IMG/VR virus record: IMGVR_UViG_3300047289_000036
Coordinates: 1-42,837 of that record
Direction: 5' to 3' (one strand)
Source of the DNA: a virus
DNA: 42,837 nucleotides
The notes under the pieces are model-generated. The model was not told the origin of the DNA and ran no database searches. It saw only the letters and a list, made by a program, of their open reading frames with translations. Below, in pieces: positions 15,510 to 25,454 of the stretch. The position numbers and the translations under genes were made by a program. Each line of letters starts with the position of its first letter. The stretch's first letter is position 1.

Positions 15510-17993
15510 ATGTCTCAGCGTTACCTCGGCGGCATCATCACCGCAAACCCTACTACGCCTACGTTGTCATCAGCTTCGGGCGTATGGACGCTTGAGCAGG
15601 ACTTCCAAAACTCGGCTGCAATCACGCCACAAGTAATTGGGCGCTCTGTGCGTCTGCGCTCAAGTGCGAGTGCTTATTTCAATCGGACACCTGCAAGTGC
15701 TGGTTCTCGCACAACATGGACTTGGAGTGGGTGGGTTAAGCGTGGATCGCTTGGAACTGGACAAACTATTTTTGGGCGCGACCAAAATGGTTCTGGTCAA
15801 GCGTTTGCTCAATTAAATTTTAACTCGTCAGACCAGTTGAACTTCATCAACTATTCAACGACCACGGATAACGTCAAAACCTCCACACAAGTATTTCGTG
15901 ACCCGTCCGCTTGGTATCACATTGTTTGTGTTTTCAATTCTGGTAACGCAACAGCAGCAGACAGGATTCAGTTGTATGTGAACGGTCAGAGAATCACAGC
16001 GTTTGCGTCTTCAACCGACCCATCTTTAAATTACAATGGATACATCAATGAGTCTGGGTTGCAACACAACATAGGTTCTATCCTTGTTAGTTCTCGCATC
16101 AATTATGTTGACGGCTACCTAACCGAAGTCAACTTCATTGACGGTCAAGCCTTAACCCCCAGCTCGTTTGGCGCATTTGACTCCAACGGAATTTGGCAAC
16201 CTTTGAGCTACCGTGGCACATACGGTACAAACGGTTTCTACCTGAACTTCAGCGACAACAGCGCGGCTACAGCCGCAGCTATCGGCAAAGACTACTCAGG
16301 TAACGGAAACAACTGGACACCGAACAACATCAGCGTCACTGCTGGTGTGACGTATGACTCCATGCTTGACTCGCCTACTAACTCGCCTGATGGCGGGAAT
16401 GGGCGGGGGAATTACTGTGTTTTAAATGGAGCCAACAACGGCTACGGAACAACAACTCTTTCTCAGGGCAACTTGTATTCCGTGATAAGCGCGCCCGGCG
16501 CAACAGAAGGTATGGCTGTTGGCACGATTGGCATGACAACGGGTAAATGGTATTGGGAAGTCAATTTGGTGTCAGCCAACACGACTTACTCTTATCCCTG
16601 CTCAATCGGCATTGGAAACTTGTCCACCACCACTGGGGTGGGTATGCCCAACACATCGTATGCCTACAACTCAAAAGACGGAAACAAATTAAGCAGCACT
16701 GGTTCGTTTGTCTCTGCGGCATATGGTGCTTCTTACACTGCAAGCGATGTAATTGGTGTTGCTTTTGATGCCGATGCTGGAACACTCACGTTCTACAAGA
16801 ACAACACAAGCCAAGGAACAGCTTTTACGGGTATCGCGTCTAGCACATGGTTTGCCCGTGTTGGCTCAAATGACGGTTGCACTACCGCGTTTAACTTCGG
16901 CCAACGCCCCTTCGCCTACACCCCACCCACAGGCTTCAAGGCGCTGAACACGCAGAACCTGCCAGCAGTGAACATCAACAATGGTGCTCAGTACATGAAT
17001 GCCGTCACCTACACAGGTAACAGCGGCAGCCAGACTGTCAGCAACGGTGTGTTTCAGCCCGACTTGACTTGGCATAAGACCCGCAGCGTTGTTGCTTCCC
17101 ATGTGTTGTTTGATTCGATTCGTGGTGCAAGCTCAGGTTTGAACTCTGACGCAACCAGCGCACAAAATAATAACTGGACAGGACAATCATTTACATCAAC
17201 TGGTTTTACCGTCAGTAATTCCTATTCGTCAGAGAGTAATTACAACGGGCAAACTATGGTTGCTTGGCAATGGAAAGCCGCAGGGTCTTCTGTCTCCAAC
17301 ACCTCTGGCTCTATCACTTCAACCGTAAACGCTGGTACAACACAGGGCTTCTCTGTGGTGACGTTTACTTCTTCAGTCAACGGAACACCTACGATTGGTC
17401 ATGGCCTTGGCGTTGCTCCAAGCATGATCATTACAAAGAGCAGAAGCTCTACAGACACTTGGTTGACTTACCATGCTTCGCTTGGAGCTACCAAAGGTAT
17501 TGCATTGCAAACAACAGGTGCAGCGGTAACGTCTGCAAACTATTGGAACAACACAGCACCAACTTCGTCTGTGTTCACAATCAACGCAACCGCATCTGGT
17601 AACTTTTACAACACCAGCCAAACCTACGTTGCCTACTGCTTTGCTCAAGTCGCAGGTTATTCTGCGTTTGGAACTTATACAGGCAACGGGTCTGCTGATG
17701 GCCCTTTTGTTTACACTGGGTTCCGTCCTCGTTACATCATGTGGAAGCGTACAGACAGCATAAGCGATTGGTCAATTATTGATTCATCACGAAGCACATA
17801 CAACGTGCAAAATGATGAGTTGTATGCAGATTTAAGCAGTGCTGAAACTGCGGCTGGTGCGCCTCGTTTAGATAACTTGTCAAATGGTTTTAAGATCAGA
17901 AACGCTGGTGGTGCAGCTATTAACGCAAGCGGAGGCACGTACATCTACGCAGCCTTTGCCGAAAACCCATTCAACATCGCCCGTGCGAGATAA
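15510..17993 (+). CDS. LamG/SPRY-like adhesin-type virion protein, copy 1 (827 residues)
   Basis: Probably a host-binding fibre or tail-associated lectin. About 45-225 is a LamG/concanavalin-like jelly roll (SVRLRSSASAYFNRTPASAG; DPSAWYHIVCVFNSGNATAA). About 235-290 is a linker, GTYGTNGFYLNFSDNSAA, then YSGNGNNWTPNNIS. About 330-475 is SPRY-like (GKWYWEVNL; VIGVAFDADAGTLTFYKNNT; NFGQRPFAYTPPTGFKALNT). The C-terminal 330 residues are repeated beta modules (DUF7483-like; GWQWKAAGSSVSNTSGSITS, ending IYAAFAENPFNIARAR). The next gene is a full-length paralogue. Confidence 0.85.
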   Translation: MSQRYLGGIITANPTTPTLSSASGVWTLEQDFQNSAAITPQVIGRSVRLRSSASAYFNRTPASAGSRTTWTWSGWVKRGSLGTGQTIFGRDQNGSGQAFAQLNFNSSDQLNFINYSTTTDNVKTSTQVFRDPSAWYHIVCVFNSGNATAADRIQLYVNGQRITAFASSTDPSLNYNGYINESGLQHNIGSILVSSRINYVDGYLTEVNFIDGQALTPSSFGAFDSNGIWQPLSYRGTYGTNGFYLNFSDNSAATAAAIGKDYSGNGNNWTPNNISVTAGVTYDSMLDSPTNSPDGGNGRGNYCVLNGANNGYGTTTLSQGNLYSVISAPGATEGMAVGTIGMTTGKWYWEVNLVSANTTYSYPCSIGIGNLSTTTGVGMPNTSYAYNSKDGNKLSSTGSFVSAAYGASYTASDVIGVAFDADAGTLTFYKNNTSQGTAFTGIASSTWFARVGSNDGCTTAFNFGQRPFAYTPPTGFKALNTQNLPAVNINNGAQYMNAVTYTGNSGSQTVSNGVFQPDLTWHKTRSVVASHVLFDSIRGASSGLNSDATSAQNNNWTGQSFTSTGFTVSNSYSSESNYNGQTMVAWQWKAAGSSVSNTSGSITSTVNAGTTQGFSVVTFTSSVNGTPTIGHGLGVAPSMIITKSRSSTDTWLTYHASLGATKGIALQTTGAAVTSANYWNNTAPTSSVFTINATASGNFYNTSQTYVAYCFAQVAGYSAFGTYTGNGSADGPFVYTGFRPRYIMWKRTDSISDWSIIDSSRSTYNVQNDELYADLSSAETAAGAPRLDNLSNGFKIRNAGGAAINASGGTYIYAAFAENPFNIARAR

Positions 17994-17996
17994 CAC

Positions 17997-20468
17997 ATGA
18001 ATCAATACTCTGGAAAGATTATCCGCAAGAACCCAGTAGTGCCGACTCAACAGTCGGCTTCTGGTGTTTGGACTGTAGAAGATGCGGCTGTTGCAACACA
18101 AACCAATACATGGCCTGTATCAGGTGTCCCATATCCTGTTAGCCGTTCTTTGCGTTTGCGTTCATCTGCATCTGCTTATTTAAACCGAACACCATCCACT
18201 GCTGGCAACCGTAGACTGTTCACTATTAACTGTTGGGTTAAACGTGGCGCACTTGGTTCTGCTCAAGATATTCTTTCTGCCACAGGTGGTGCAAGCACTG
18301 TTATGTGGTTTAGGTTTAACTCATCTGACCAACTTGACTACGTTGAATATAACGGCGCAGCATTTACAGCTAACGCTCAATCAACTGCTGTTTTCCGTGA
18401 TCCATCTGCTTGGTATTGCATTACTTTGGCTTTTGATAGCGCACAAGTCACTGCCGCCAACCGTTTGAAGATATACGTCAACAACGTATTGCAAACAATG
18501 TCAGGCACATTGCCAACATTGCTTTTGGATAGCTATGTCAATGGAACAGGCGCTCACTTCATTAGCCGTGAAGCTCGTTCTGCAATTGAATTCATTGATG
18601 GCTATGTATCTGAATACACATTTGTTGACGGTCAAGCTTTGACACCTTCTAGCTTTGGCACTACAGATTCAAATACTGGTGCTTGGATTCCTATGGCCTA
18701 CTCAGGTACATACGGAACCAACGGGTTCTACTTGAACTTCAAAGACAACACCAGCACCACAACGCTGGGTTACGACTACAGCGGCAACGCAAACAACTGG
18801 ACTGCCAACAACATCAGTTTGACTGCTGGGGTGACCTACGACTCAATGTTGGACGTTCCAACGCCTTGGGTGGGCTACAACACCGATGGTGGTGCGTCTG
18901 TGACTCGTGGTAACTACGCAACATTGAATCCGTTGGACTACTCTGCTTCCGGCACTATTACTCTGACAAACGGAAACTTGACTACAAGCGGTTCTGGCGC
19001 AGCGCAAGGTTTTTACAGAGGCACAATGTCTTGCGACTTCAAAACATATTATGAGGTGTTTTGCACAAGCGTTGGCTCTGCTGGAACTTGGATTGGTTTT
19101 GCTACAGCATCTGCAACAACCGCTGGAACTGGCACAATTTATTACAACGCAGCGGATGGAAAAATTTATTTGAATGGCTCCATCACCGCCAGCTACGCTA
19201 CTTTCACCACAAATGATGTGATTGGTTTGACTTACAACCCATCCACAGGGTCTGCAACTTTTTACAAAAACAACACATTGCAGGGCTCAGTATCAACTGG
19301 TTTTACAAATCCAGTTTTTGCAATTGTTGGAGATAATTCATCATTGACAGTGACTCTTGATGTCAACTTTGGACAACGCCCTTTCAGCTACACACCCCCA
19401 ACAGGGTTCAAATCACTGTGTACAACCAACCTGCCTGAGCCAACAATCAAGCTGGGTGCGCAGTACATGGCTGCGTCTACCTACACGGGTAACGGCGGCT
19501 CTTTGGCTGTAAGCAACGGAACCAACAACACAACCTCAACTACGTTCCAGCCAGACTTTGTTTGGATTAAAAACAGGGTGGGCGCGTATAACCATTATTT
19601 GTACGATGCACTTAGAGGCGCAAATAATGTCTTGGAGTCAAACACCACCGCCGCAGATTCGACCCAAGTAAACGGATTGAACGCTTTTACTTCGACTGGT
19701 TTTACGTTAAACGGCAATAGACTTAACGTCAACGAAAGCGGGTCTGCAATTGTCGGATGGCAGTGGAAAGCTGCTGGCTCATCTGTCAGCAACACAAGCG
19801 GCACGATCACCTCTACTGTGAACGCAGGAACTACTCAAGGGTTCTCTGTGGTGACGTACACAGGCACTGGAGCTAACGCAACTGTTGGACATGGGCTTGG
19901 CGTTGCTCCAAAAATGATAATTGTGAAGCGTAGAGACTCAGCCACAAACGGAGATTGGTTTGTCTACACAGCTACAACTGGAAACACTAGCACGTTATAT
20001 TTGAATTTAACCAACGCCGTAGCTACTGGACAGGTTGCTTGGAACAGTACAACTCCAACATCAACAGTTTTTTCTATTGGAAACACTACGGGTGTAAACG
20101 CAAGTGCATCAACTTACGTTGCCTACTGCTTTGCAGAAGTCGCAGGCTATTCCAAGTTTGGTTCGTACACAGGCAACGGTTCGGCTGACGGCCCGTTTGT
20201 GTACTGTGGTTTCAGACCTCGTTGGATCATGGTTAAAAGCTCCACTGAAGTTACCAGTTGGTGGATGTACGACTCGTCAAGAGACACATACAACGCCGCC
20301 ACAAACTTACTTCGTGCTGATTTATCCAATGTCGATACAACACAAGGTTATCCTGACTTTCTTTCAAATGGTTGGAAAGTTCGCAACACAGGGCAAAACA
20401 CATCTGGTCAGACTTACATCTATGCCGCTTTTGCTGAAAACCCCTTCAAATACTCAAACGCTCGTTAA
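17997..20468 (+). CDS. LamG/SPRY-like adhesin-type virion protein, copy 2 (823 residues)
   Basis: Full-length paralogue of the gene just upstream, with the same domain order and shared blocks. These include SASGVWT near the start, SLRLRSSASAYLNRTPS, FRDPSAWY, DGQALTPSSFG, FGQRPF-YTPPTGFK, GWQWKAAGSSVSNTSG, GFRPRWIM and the IYAAFAENPF end. The variable parts are the jelly-roll loops and the SPRY-like centre (here YATLNPLDYSASGTITLTNG onward). It begins 3 bases after copy 1 stops. Two divergent copies suggest two receptor specificities or a heteromeric spike. Confidence 0.85.
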   Translation: MNQYSGKIIRKNPVVPTQQSASGVWTVEDAAVATQTNTWPVSGVPYPVSRSLRLRSSASAYLNRTPSTAGNRRLFTINCWVKRGALGSAQDILSATGGASTVMWFRFNSSDQLDYVEYNGAAFTANAQSTAVFRDPSAWYCITLAFDSAQVTAANRLKIYVNNVLQTMSGTLPTLLLDSYVNGTGAHFISREARSAIEFIDGYVSEYTFVDGQALTPSSFGTTDSNTGAWIPMAYSGTYGTNGFYLNFKDNTSTTTLGYDYSGNANNWTANNISLTAGVTYDSMLDVPTPWVGYNTDGGASVTRGNYATLNPLDYSASGTITLTNGNLTTSGSGAAQGFYRGTMSCDFKTYYEVFCTSVGSAGTWIGFATASATTAGTGTIYYNAADGKIYLNGSITASYATFTTNDVIGLTYNPSTGSATFYKNNTLQGSVSTGFTNPVFAIVGDNSSLTVTLDVNFGQRPFSYTPPTGFKSLCTTNLPEPTIKLGAQYMAASTYTGNGGSLAVSNGTNNTTSTTFQPDFVWIKNRVGAYNHYLYDALRGANNVLESNTTAADSTQVNGLNAFTSTGFTLNGNRLNVNESGSAIVGWQWKAAGSSVSNTSGTITSTVNAGTTQGFSVVTYTGTGANATVGHGLGVAPKMIIVKRRDSATNGDWFVYTATTGNTSTLYLNLTNAVATGQVAWNSTTPTSTVFSIGNTTGVNASASTYVAYCFAEVAGYSKFGSYTGNGSADGPFVYCGFRPRWIMVKSSTEVTSWWMYDSSRDTYNAATNLLRADLSNVDTTQGYPDFLSNGWKVRNTGQNTSGQTYIYAAFAENPFKYSNAR

Positions 20469-20480
20469 GGAGAAAACACC

Positions 20481-20972
20481 ATGAGCTTCGCAGTCGTTCA
20501 AAACGGTCAAATTCGTCAAGTCCTGCAAATGGACATCGCCTTCACAGTGGGCGACAAACAATATTCAAGCGCGTTCTTGCGCAACAGCACTCCAGAAGAA
20601 AAACTGGAAGCTGGCGTGTGGGAAATCATCGAAGGCGTTCGCCCTGATGACCGTTTCTACTGGGTGTCAAACGCAAGCTACCACGTAAACGAAGTCAACA
20701 GCACTGTTGAGGCAAGCTACCCAGCCACCGCCAAAGACTTGAACGAGCTGAAGGCTAATGCTGTTGCACAATCCAAAGCCGCCGCTGGCTCTGCATTGGC
20801 TAAAACTGATTGGACAATCATTCGCAAAATGGAACGTGACGTTGCAATTCCTGCTGAAGTAATTGCTGAACGCGCACAGATTGTTGCCGACTGCACTGCC
20901 AAAGAAGCGGCGATTGTTGCCACCACTACAGTTGAAGAATTGATCTCTGTTCTAAATCCTCCTACAGAGTAA
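20481..20972 (+). CDS. tail fibre assembly-type protein, 163 residues
   Basis: RBS AAGGAGAAAACACC. The N-terminal half is beta-rich (SFAVVQNGQIRQVLQMDIAF; GVRPDDRFYWVSNASYHVNE). The C-terminal helical part has the signature KTDWTIIRKMERDVAIPAEV followed by IAERAQIVADC. This K-T/S-D-W--IRK-ER--AIP pattern is common in small proteins encoded right after phage fibre genes (fibre chaperone or DUF4376-type). It probably assists folding or attachment of the preceding adhesins. Confidence 0.75.
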   Translation: MSFAVVQNGQIRQVLQMDIAFTVGDKQYSSAFLRNSTPEEKLEAGVWEIIEGVRPDDRFYWVSNASYHVNEVNSTVEASYPATAKDLNELKANAVAQSKAAAGSALAKTDWTIIRKMERDVAIPAEVIAERAQIVADCTAKEAAIVATTTVEELISVLNPPTE

Positions 20973-20996
20973 AATTAGCTCAACTAAGGACTTGCC

Positions 20997-22610
20997 ATGA
21001 GCTACACCACGCTTCGTACCCCATTTTTGAACATGTCGTTCACTCCTGATGTTCCTAGCAATGCTCTTGGCACAAATGAGTACAACTCTGGTCTGAATGT
21101 CGAGGCTGATGTTCGTGGCATAAAGAAAATCTCTGGTGAAGAACAAATCCTATCTACTATCCCCGGAAACGCCATCTTTCTTGAAGGTGGGTTTCGCGGG
21201 ACAGAGTGGACTTATATTGTTGCCACTAGAGAAGGCAAGTGGTACAAAATCACATCTTCAGGTATTGCCAACATTACCCCAGGGGTTGGAGCAAACCCAA
21301 ACGTAGCTTTGTCTGGCTACAGTGATGACACAAACATTACTGCCTCATGGGTTGGTAATGTGTTTTTCATCAATGATGGATTGCGTTCGCCAATGTACTT
21401 CTTGGCAACAGCCACTGAAATCTACATCTATGACCAAGCACCTGATAACTACGTATGGAACTATGACGTAGATGTATCAGCAACTCGTGCTGGGTTTGTT
21501 CGCAATTTCTGCTCGCCAAACGTAGGCAACATCTTGATTGCAGGTAATCTGACAAAAGATTACACAAGCACAAGCACCACGGTCAACTACCCAACAACCA
21601 TTCGTTGGTCACAGGCTTTTGCGAATACAGGTGTTCCAGCCACTTGGATGCCAACCTTGTCAAACGTGGCTAACGAACAAGAGATTCCTGTTCGTGGTCC
21701 TATCATTGATGGATTCTTTTTGGGCGCTAACTTCTATGTTTGCTCCTATTGGGACACTGTTGTTCTAACTCCAATCGCCTATCAAAACAGCACAGCGCCA
21801 GTGTTTGGTGTTCGCCTGTTTAACCAAGGCCGTGGACTGATTAACAACAACTGCTGGTCAAACACTGACTCAGAAGTTTATGGCGTAGATAGCCGAGACA
21901 TTTGGGTGTTTAACGGTTCTGAGTTTGCTCCATTGGGCAACCAGCGTGTACGTGACTATTTCTTCAGAAACCTAAGCACAACTTATTCCGATCGAATCTT
22001 TATGGTGAACAACACCCAAAAGAACCAGATCGAGATTTATTACCCTGACCTGACATCTTCTGGCTGGTGTAACAAAATGCTGTCGTATCGTTACGATTTG
22101 AAGATTTGGAATGCTCCAAAGACAATCGCAAACGCTTGCATGGGTACTGAAGGGCCTGTCTACACATCTGGTGCATTTAAATATGCCTCTAGGACCGTCT
22201 CATACGCCCAAGGAGGCACTGCAAGCTCTAAGGTGGTACAAACAGGTAGGGGCAATTCTTTTATGAATTCAGCGCCTATTCCTACATTGTTTGAGAGAAC
22301 CAACGTAACTCTGCAAACAGATGAAGGGCCAGTTCCTTATTCTTCAAAAGTCTATGTTCACCGAATCCTTCCAGAGATTGCAGGTACAGGTAATGTGAAC
22401 ATTACTGTTGGTGGAGCTAATTCAACTGCTCAAACCCCAACTTATGGTCAAACATCAACTGTTGGCGTGATCACTGACAACCCTTGGGTGACTACTCAAC
22501 AAAACACAGTTCGTACCGTGTCTATCAAAGTTGAATCAAATGATGCAACGGATACATGGAATCTTACGGCTTTGAATTGGCAAGCTGCTGTAACTGAGGA
22601 TGCGTTCTAA
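20997..22610 (+). CDS. tail nozzle / DNA stabilisation protein (P22 gp10-like beta-propeller)
   Basis: Likely forms the tail nozzle that seals packaged DNA. 537 residues, almost all beta: repeated GxxW/Y-type blades such as GTEWTYIVATREGKWYKITS, SWVGNVFFINDGLRSPMYFL, GRGLINNNCWSNTDSEVYGV and DSRDIWVFNGSEFAPLGNQR, then LSYRYDLKIWNAPKT. This layout (N-terminal LNMSFTPDVPS segment and propeller-like body) matches podovirus stabilisation/nozzle proteins. The stop overlaps the next start (TAATG). Confidence 0.75.
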   Translation: MSYTTLRTPFLNMSFTPDVPSNALGTNEYNSGLNVEADVRGIKKISGEEQILSTIPGNAIFLEGGFRGTEWTYIVATREGKWYKITSSGIANITPGVGANPNVALSGYSDDTNITASWVGNVFFINDGLRSPMYFLATATEIYIYDQAPDNYVWNYDVDVSATRAGFVRNFCSPNVGNILIAGNLTKDYTSTSTTVNYPTTIRWSQAFANTGVPATWMPTLSNVANEQEIPVRGPIIDGFFLGANFYVCSYWDTVVLTPIAYQNSTAPVFGVRLFNQGRGLINNNCWSNTDSEVYGVDSRDIWVFNGSEFAPLGNQRVRDYFFRNLSTTYSDRIFMVNNTQKNQIEIYYPDLTSSGWCNKMLSYRYDLKIWNAPKTIANACMGTEGPVYTSGAFKYASRTVSYAQGGTASSKVVQTGRGNSFMNSAPIPTLFERTNVTLQTDEGPVPYSSKVYVHRILPEIAGTGNVNITVGGANSTAQTPTYGQTSTVGVITDNPWVTTQQNTVRTVSIKVESNDATDTWNLTALNWQAAVTEDAF

Positions 22611-23512
22611 TGCCTTTCCTTTTAGATGGAAATCCAACTCAGAGTGAAATTTCTGAGGCCATTAACTATTTGCTCAGTAATTTTGGGCAAACGGTTAATG
22701 CTGATCCAGCTACTGGAGAAATTACAGGCCCAACAGGTCAGGTAAGTGGCTATTTGTATAAGTACCTTGCTGTACGTTATGCAGACAGCTTTGATGGCTC
22801 TGTTAACTTCAGCAACTCGCCAACTGGTCGTTTGTATTACGGCATCAGGAATACAAGCTCTACAGTAGAGTCAACCAACCCTGCTGACTATATTTGGACA
22901 ATGGTCACTGGAGGTTTTGGTACTACCAAATTTCTTTGGTACTTAACCACTGGTGGAAGACAAATTCAATTCACAGTGGCGACCTCTTTGCCAAATGCGG
23001 GATGGGTTCAAGATGATGGATCATCTATTGATCTTGACATCATTACTGGCGCAGGTGGCGTAGCAAATTTCGTAGTTATTCGCATCACAAACGACTCATC
23101 GGCTCCAACTGACGCTGAATGTATTGCGGCTATTGGCAGAACTCCAATTGACGGTGACCTTTGCACGATTAACTATAACAGTGGAATATCGTCTATTGTG
23201 TATAAATACACTACAGGCTGGGCTATATTCCAAAAGTACATTACTGGTGATTTGATTGTTGCAAACACAATTACTGGCACTAATATTGCCGCAACAACAA
23301 TTACTGGCTCCAATGTTGCCGCTGGAACTCTTACTGCCGACAAGATGAGTGTTTCTCAGCTTTCTGCTATTTCGGCAGACATGGGGACAATTACAGCGGG
23401 TACGATTCGACTTCCTGCAACTGGCTCAAGCTACATCATTATTGACGGTGCAAACAACCGCATTGATGTATACGACAGCGGCACGTTGCGAGTTAGATTG
23501 GGGAGTCTGTAA
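22610..23512 (+). CDS. tail tip / fibre protein with gpJ-like C-terminus
   Basis: 300 residues. Helical N-terminus (NPTQSEISEAINYLLSNFGQ), then a beta-rich middle. From about residue 205 comes the series GDLIVANTITGTNIAATTIT, GSNVAAGTLTADKMSVSQLS, ISADMGTITAGTIRL and IDVYDSGTLRVRLGSL. This ladder is typical of C-termini of phage central fibre/host-specificity proteins. Start and stop overlap neighbours (TAATG at both ends), so it is coupled to the nozzle and next tail genes. Confidence 0.75.
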   Translation: MPFLLDGNPTQSEISEAINYLLSNFGQTVNADPATGEITGPTGQVSGYLYKYLAVRYADSFDGSVNFSNSPTGRLYYGIRNTSSTVESTNPADYIWTMVTGGFGTTKFLWYLTTGGRQIQFTVATSLPNAGWVQDDGSSIDLDIITGAGGVANFVVIRITNDSSAPTDAECIAAIGRTPIDGDLCTINYNSGISSIVYKYTTGWAIFQKYITGDLIVANTITGTNIAATTITGSNVAAGTLTADKMSVSQLSAISADMGTITAGTIRLPATGSSYIIIDGANNRIDVYDSGTLRVRLGSL

Positions 23513-23793
23513 TGTCTTATGGCTTACAAATATTTAACTCATCTGGTCAAAATACATTTACGGTAACTGATTCGCTTACCAAAAGCCTCACCTCATTTAC
23601 CGTAAGTTCAAATGGTTCTGCTGTTTATCCTGAACTTTCAGGAAGAACTCTATATTTCATTGTGTATAGGGTAACCACAGACCCATTTTTGTACCAAATC
23701 CCTGTGATAACTCAATCAGGTACTACTGTCAGTTGGACGTATAACTCCTCGTATAGCAGGTCACCTGCGCGAATCATTTTGGGGTATTACTGA
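23512..23793 (+). CDS. small tail protein, DUF6453-like, 93 residues
   Basis: Opens with YGLQIFNSSGQNTFTVTDSL, the YGL-V/I-F/S-N-x-x-G start seen in small phage tail proteins I recall as DUF6453. The rest is beta-rich (LYFIVYRVTTDPFLYQIPVI; ARIILGYY). Start and stop overlap both neighbours by TAATG/TGATG-type junctions. The same opening recurs twice in the next gene, so the two are related. Confidence 0.7.
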   Translation: MSYGLQIFNSSGQNTFTVTDSLTKSLTSFTVSSNGSAVYPELSGRTLYFIVYRVTTDPFLYQIPVITQSGTTVSWTYNSSYSRSPARIILGYY

Positions 23794-24470
23794 TGACATA
23801 TGGATTAAGCGTTTCTAACACTGCTGGAACTGTTCAGATTGACAACACATATCGCAATATGTCGTTGCAACAGAAGACTTCATACAGCCTTGGCTCTGGT
23901 GGTGAAACAACCATCACTCAAACCAATGCTGTTAATCCAATGCTGTTTTTCAGGCCGACATCTGGTAGCGTGGGTGTTATTTATGTATCTCTTTCTGGCT
24001 CAACTTTTACATGGCAAATTAGAGCCGCAAGTGCAAGCTCTGGAGATGTGTACATATTTGACGAGCCTAATGCCGCACTTACATCAGGTTATGGAATGAG
24101 AGTATTTGATAGCAGTGGAAATGATATTTTCAACTCATCAAATAAATATCTTCGGGTTGTAGAGCAATTCAACTGTCCGTATTCTGTTGTGTTTGGCAAC
24201 CCGCAGGGAGCTATTGGCTCGACAGTTACTAGGACTTATGCCACTGGAACATATGCAGTTGGAATGGGTGAAGCTAGAATGTATTACACAACGGCTGGAG
24301 CAAACTTTAACTTTTACACAGATTCAGTTTCTTTGACATCAACATCAGTCACTGTTGCTCAAAATCTGGTTAGAACTGTTGCTCCAGGCACTGGAACGCA
24401 TACTGGTTTTCAGTTTTTGAATGGGAATGGATATGTCCCTGCAATTACCATCAATGTAGAAGGATATTAA
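23793..24470 (+). CDS. tail protein with two DUF6453-like repeats, 225 residues
   Basis: Starts MTYGLSVSNTAGTVQIDNTY; the motif returns near residue 105 as YGMRVFDSSGNDIFNSSNKY followed by LRVVEQ. It therefore looks like two copies of the 93-residue unit encoded just upstream. All beta-rich with Ser/Thr/Asn turns, no membrane segment. Probably a minor tail or fibre-tip protein; last gene of the tail block. Confidence 0.7.
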   Translation: MTYGLSVSNTAGTVQIDNTYRNMSLQQKTSYSLGSGGETTITQTNAVNPMLFFRPTSGSVGVIYVSLSGSTFTWQIRAASASSGDVYIFDEPNAALTSGYGMRVFDSSGNDIFNSSNKYLRVVEQFNCPYSVVFGNPQGAIGSTVTRTYATGTYAVGMGEARMYYTTAGANFNFYTDSVSLTSTSVTVAQNLVRTVAPGTGTHTGFQFLNGNGYVPAITINVEGY

Positions 24471-24471
24471 T

Positions 24472-24729
24472 ATGGGCGTACCAACCGCACAAACACAACA
24501 ATCCCAAACAGGGGGTGGCGGCAAAGGTCAGTCAGGCCAATATTCTCCTGCTCAACAGTTACAGACTGCACCTCAACCTATGGGTAAAGGTGGCGCTCAG
24601 ACAAATTCTGCAACATCTGGACAGCCCCGTGTTGGTCAAGAAAACCAATATTCCAATACTGTCGGACAGTGGGATAATACGCAACAACAAACTCAGTCGC
24701 CCATGCAGGGCAAGGGCAAAGGAGCTTAA
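24472..24729 (+). CDS. Gln/Gly-rich low-complexity protein, 85 residues
   Basis: RBS AAGGATATTA overlaps the previous stop. The product is nearly all Gln, Gly, Ser, Thr, Pro and Asn (TAQTQQSQTGGGGKGQSGQY) and ends in basic MQGKGKGA. Predicted disordered. First of five consecutive low-complexity genes that together look like the DNA-ejection (internal virion) set. Confidence 0.6.
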   Translation: MGVPTAQTQQSQTGGGGKGQSGQYSPAQQLQTAPQPMGKGGAQTNSATSGQPRVGQENQYSNTVGQWDNTQQQTQSPMQGKGKGA

Positions 24730-24731
24730 TT

Positions 24732-25445
24732 ATGGGAATGGGTAAATCATCTGGATCGCAACAAGCGCAAATCTCTCCCGCGCAAGAGCGTGTTCTTAAC
24801 GCGCAAACAGATGCGTTGCAAGGAACTTTCCTTCCTGCCTACCAAAAAACTATTGGGCAAGCTCAAGATGTATATGGGCAAACAGCTCCTGCCGCTACTA
24901 CTGCCGCCAATCAAGCATCTGATGTAGCAGCTCAAACTGGCAACGTCCAACAAGCCGCTGGTACTGCTGGCACTGCAATTGGCATGTCTGGCCTTGCTTC
25001 TTTGTTTGGCCCTCAGTATGAAGAAGGCCAAGTCCAAGCTGCGTTGCAAGCTGGTCGTGAATCTGCTCGTGAATCACAAGCTGGTCAAAACGCCATGTTC
25101 GGTGGTGCTGGTGGTTTGGGTAGTTCTCGTATGGCTTTAGCAGACCGCAACTTGGCTGGGTTAAACGAACAACGTCAAGCTACTGCTGCCGCTTCTGCTC
25201 GTGCTGGTGTTCAAGCGAACAAAGCTGCGGCGGCAAACCAGTTGGCTACTCTTGGCGGTCAACAAATTGCGTCTGCAAATCAAGCCGCTTCTGCTCGTAT
25301 TGGTTACGCTCAAACCCCACAAGATGTGTTGGCAAAGTATGCTTCCGTTATTTACGGAACTCCTCAAGGCAACACAACGCCAAACTTTCAAGGTACTCAA
25401 GGTGCAACCACTTCGGGTTCTGGCAAAGGTATCAAATTCGGTTAA
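24732..25445 (+). CDS. putative DNA ejection / internal virion protein, 237 residues
   Basis: Ala/Gln/Gly-rich with long amphipathic helices (AQERVLNAQTDALQGTFLPA; GIGMSGLAS-like centre AIGMSGLASLFGPQYEEG; QASARIGYAQTPQDVLAKYA). A GGAGGLGSSRMALADRNLAG segment mid-protein resembles a motif common in podovirus internal proteins released into the host envelope. Basic glycine tail (SGSGKGIKFG). Function by analogy to P22-type ejection proteins. Confidence 0.65.
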   Translation: MGMGKSSGSQQAQISPAQERVLNAQTDALQGTFLPAYQKTIGQAQDVYGQTAPAATTAANQASDVAAQTGNVQQAAGTAGTAIGMSGLASLFGPQYEEGQVQAALQAGRESARESQAGQNAMFGGAGGLGSSRMALADRNLAGLNEQRQATAAASARAGVQANKAAAANQLATLGGQQIASANQAASARIGYAQTPQDVLAKYASVIYGTPQGNTTPNFQGTQGATTSGSGKGIKFG

Positions 25446-25454
25446 GGACTTGTT

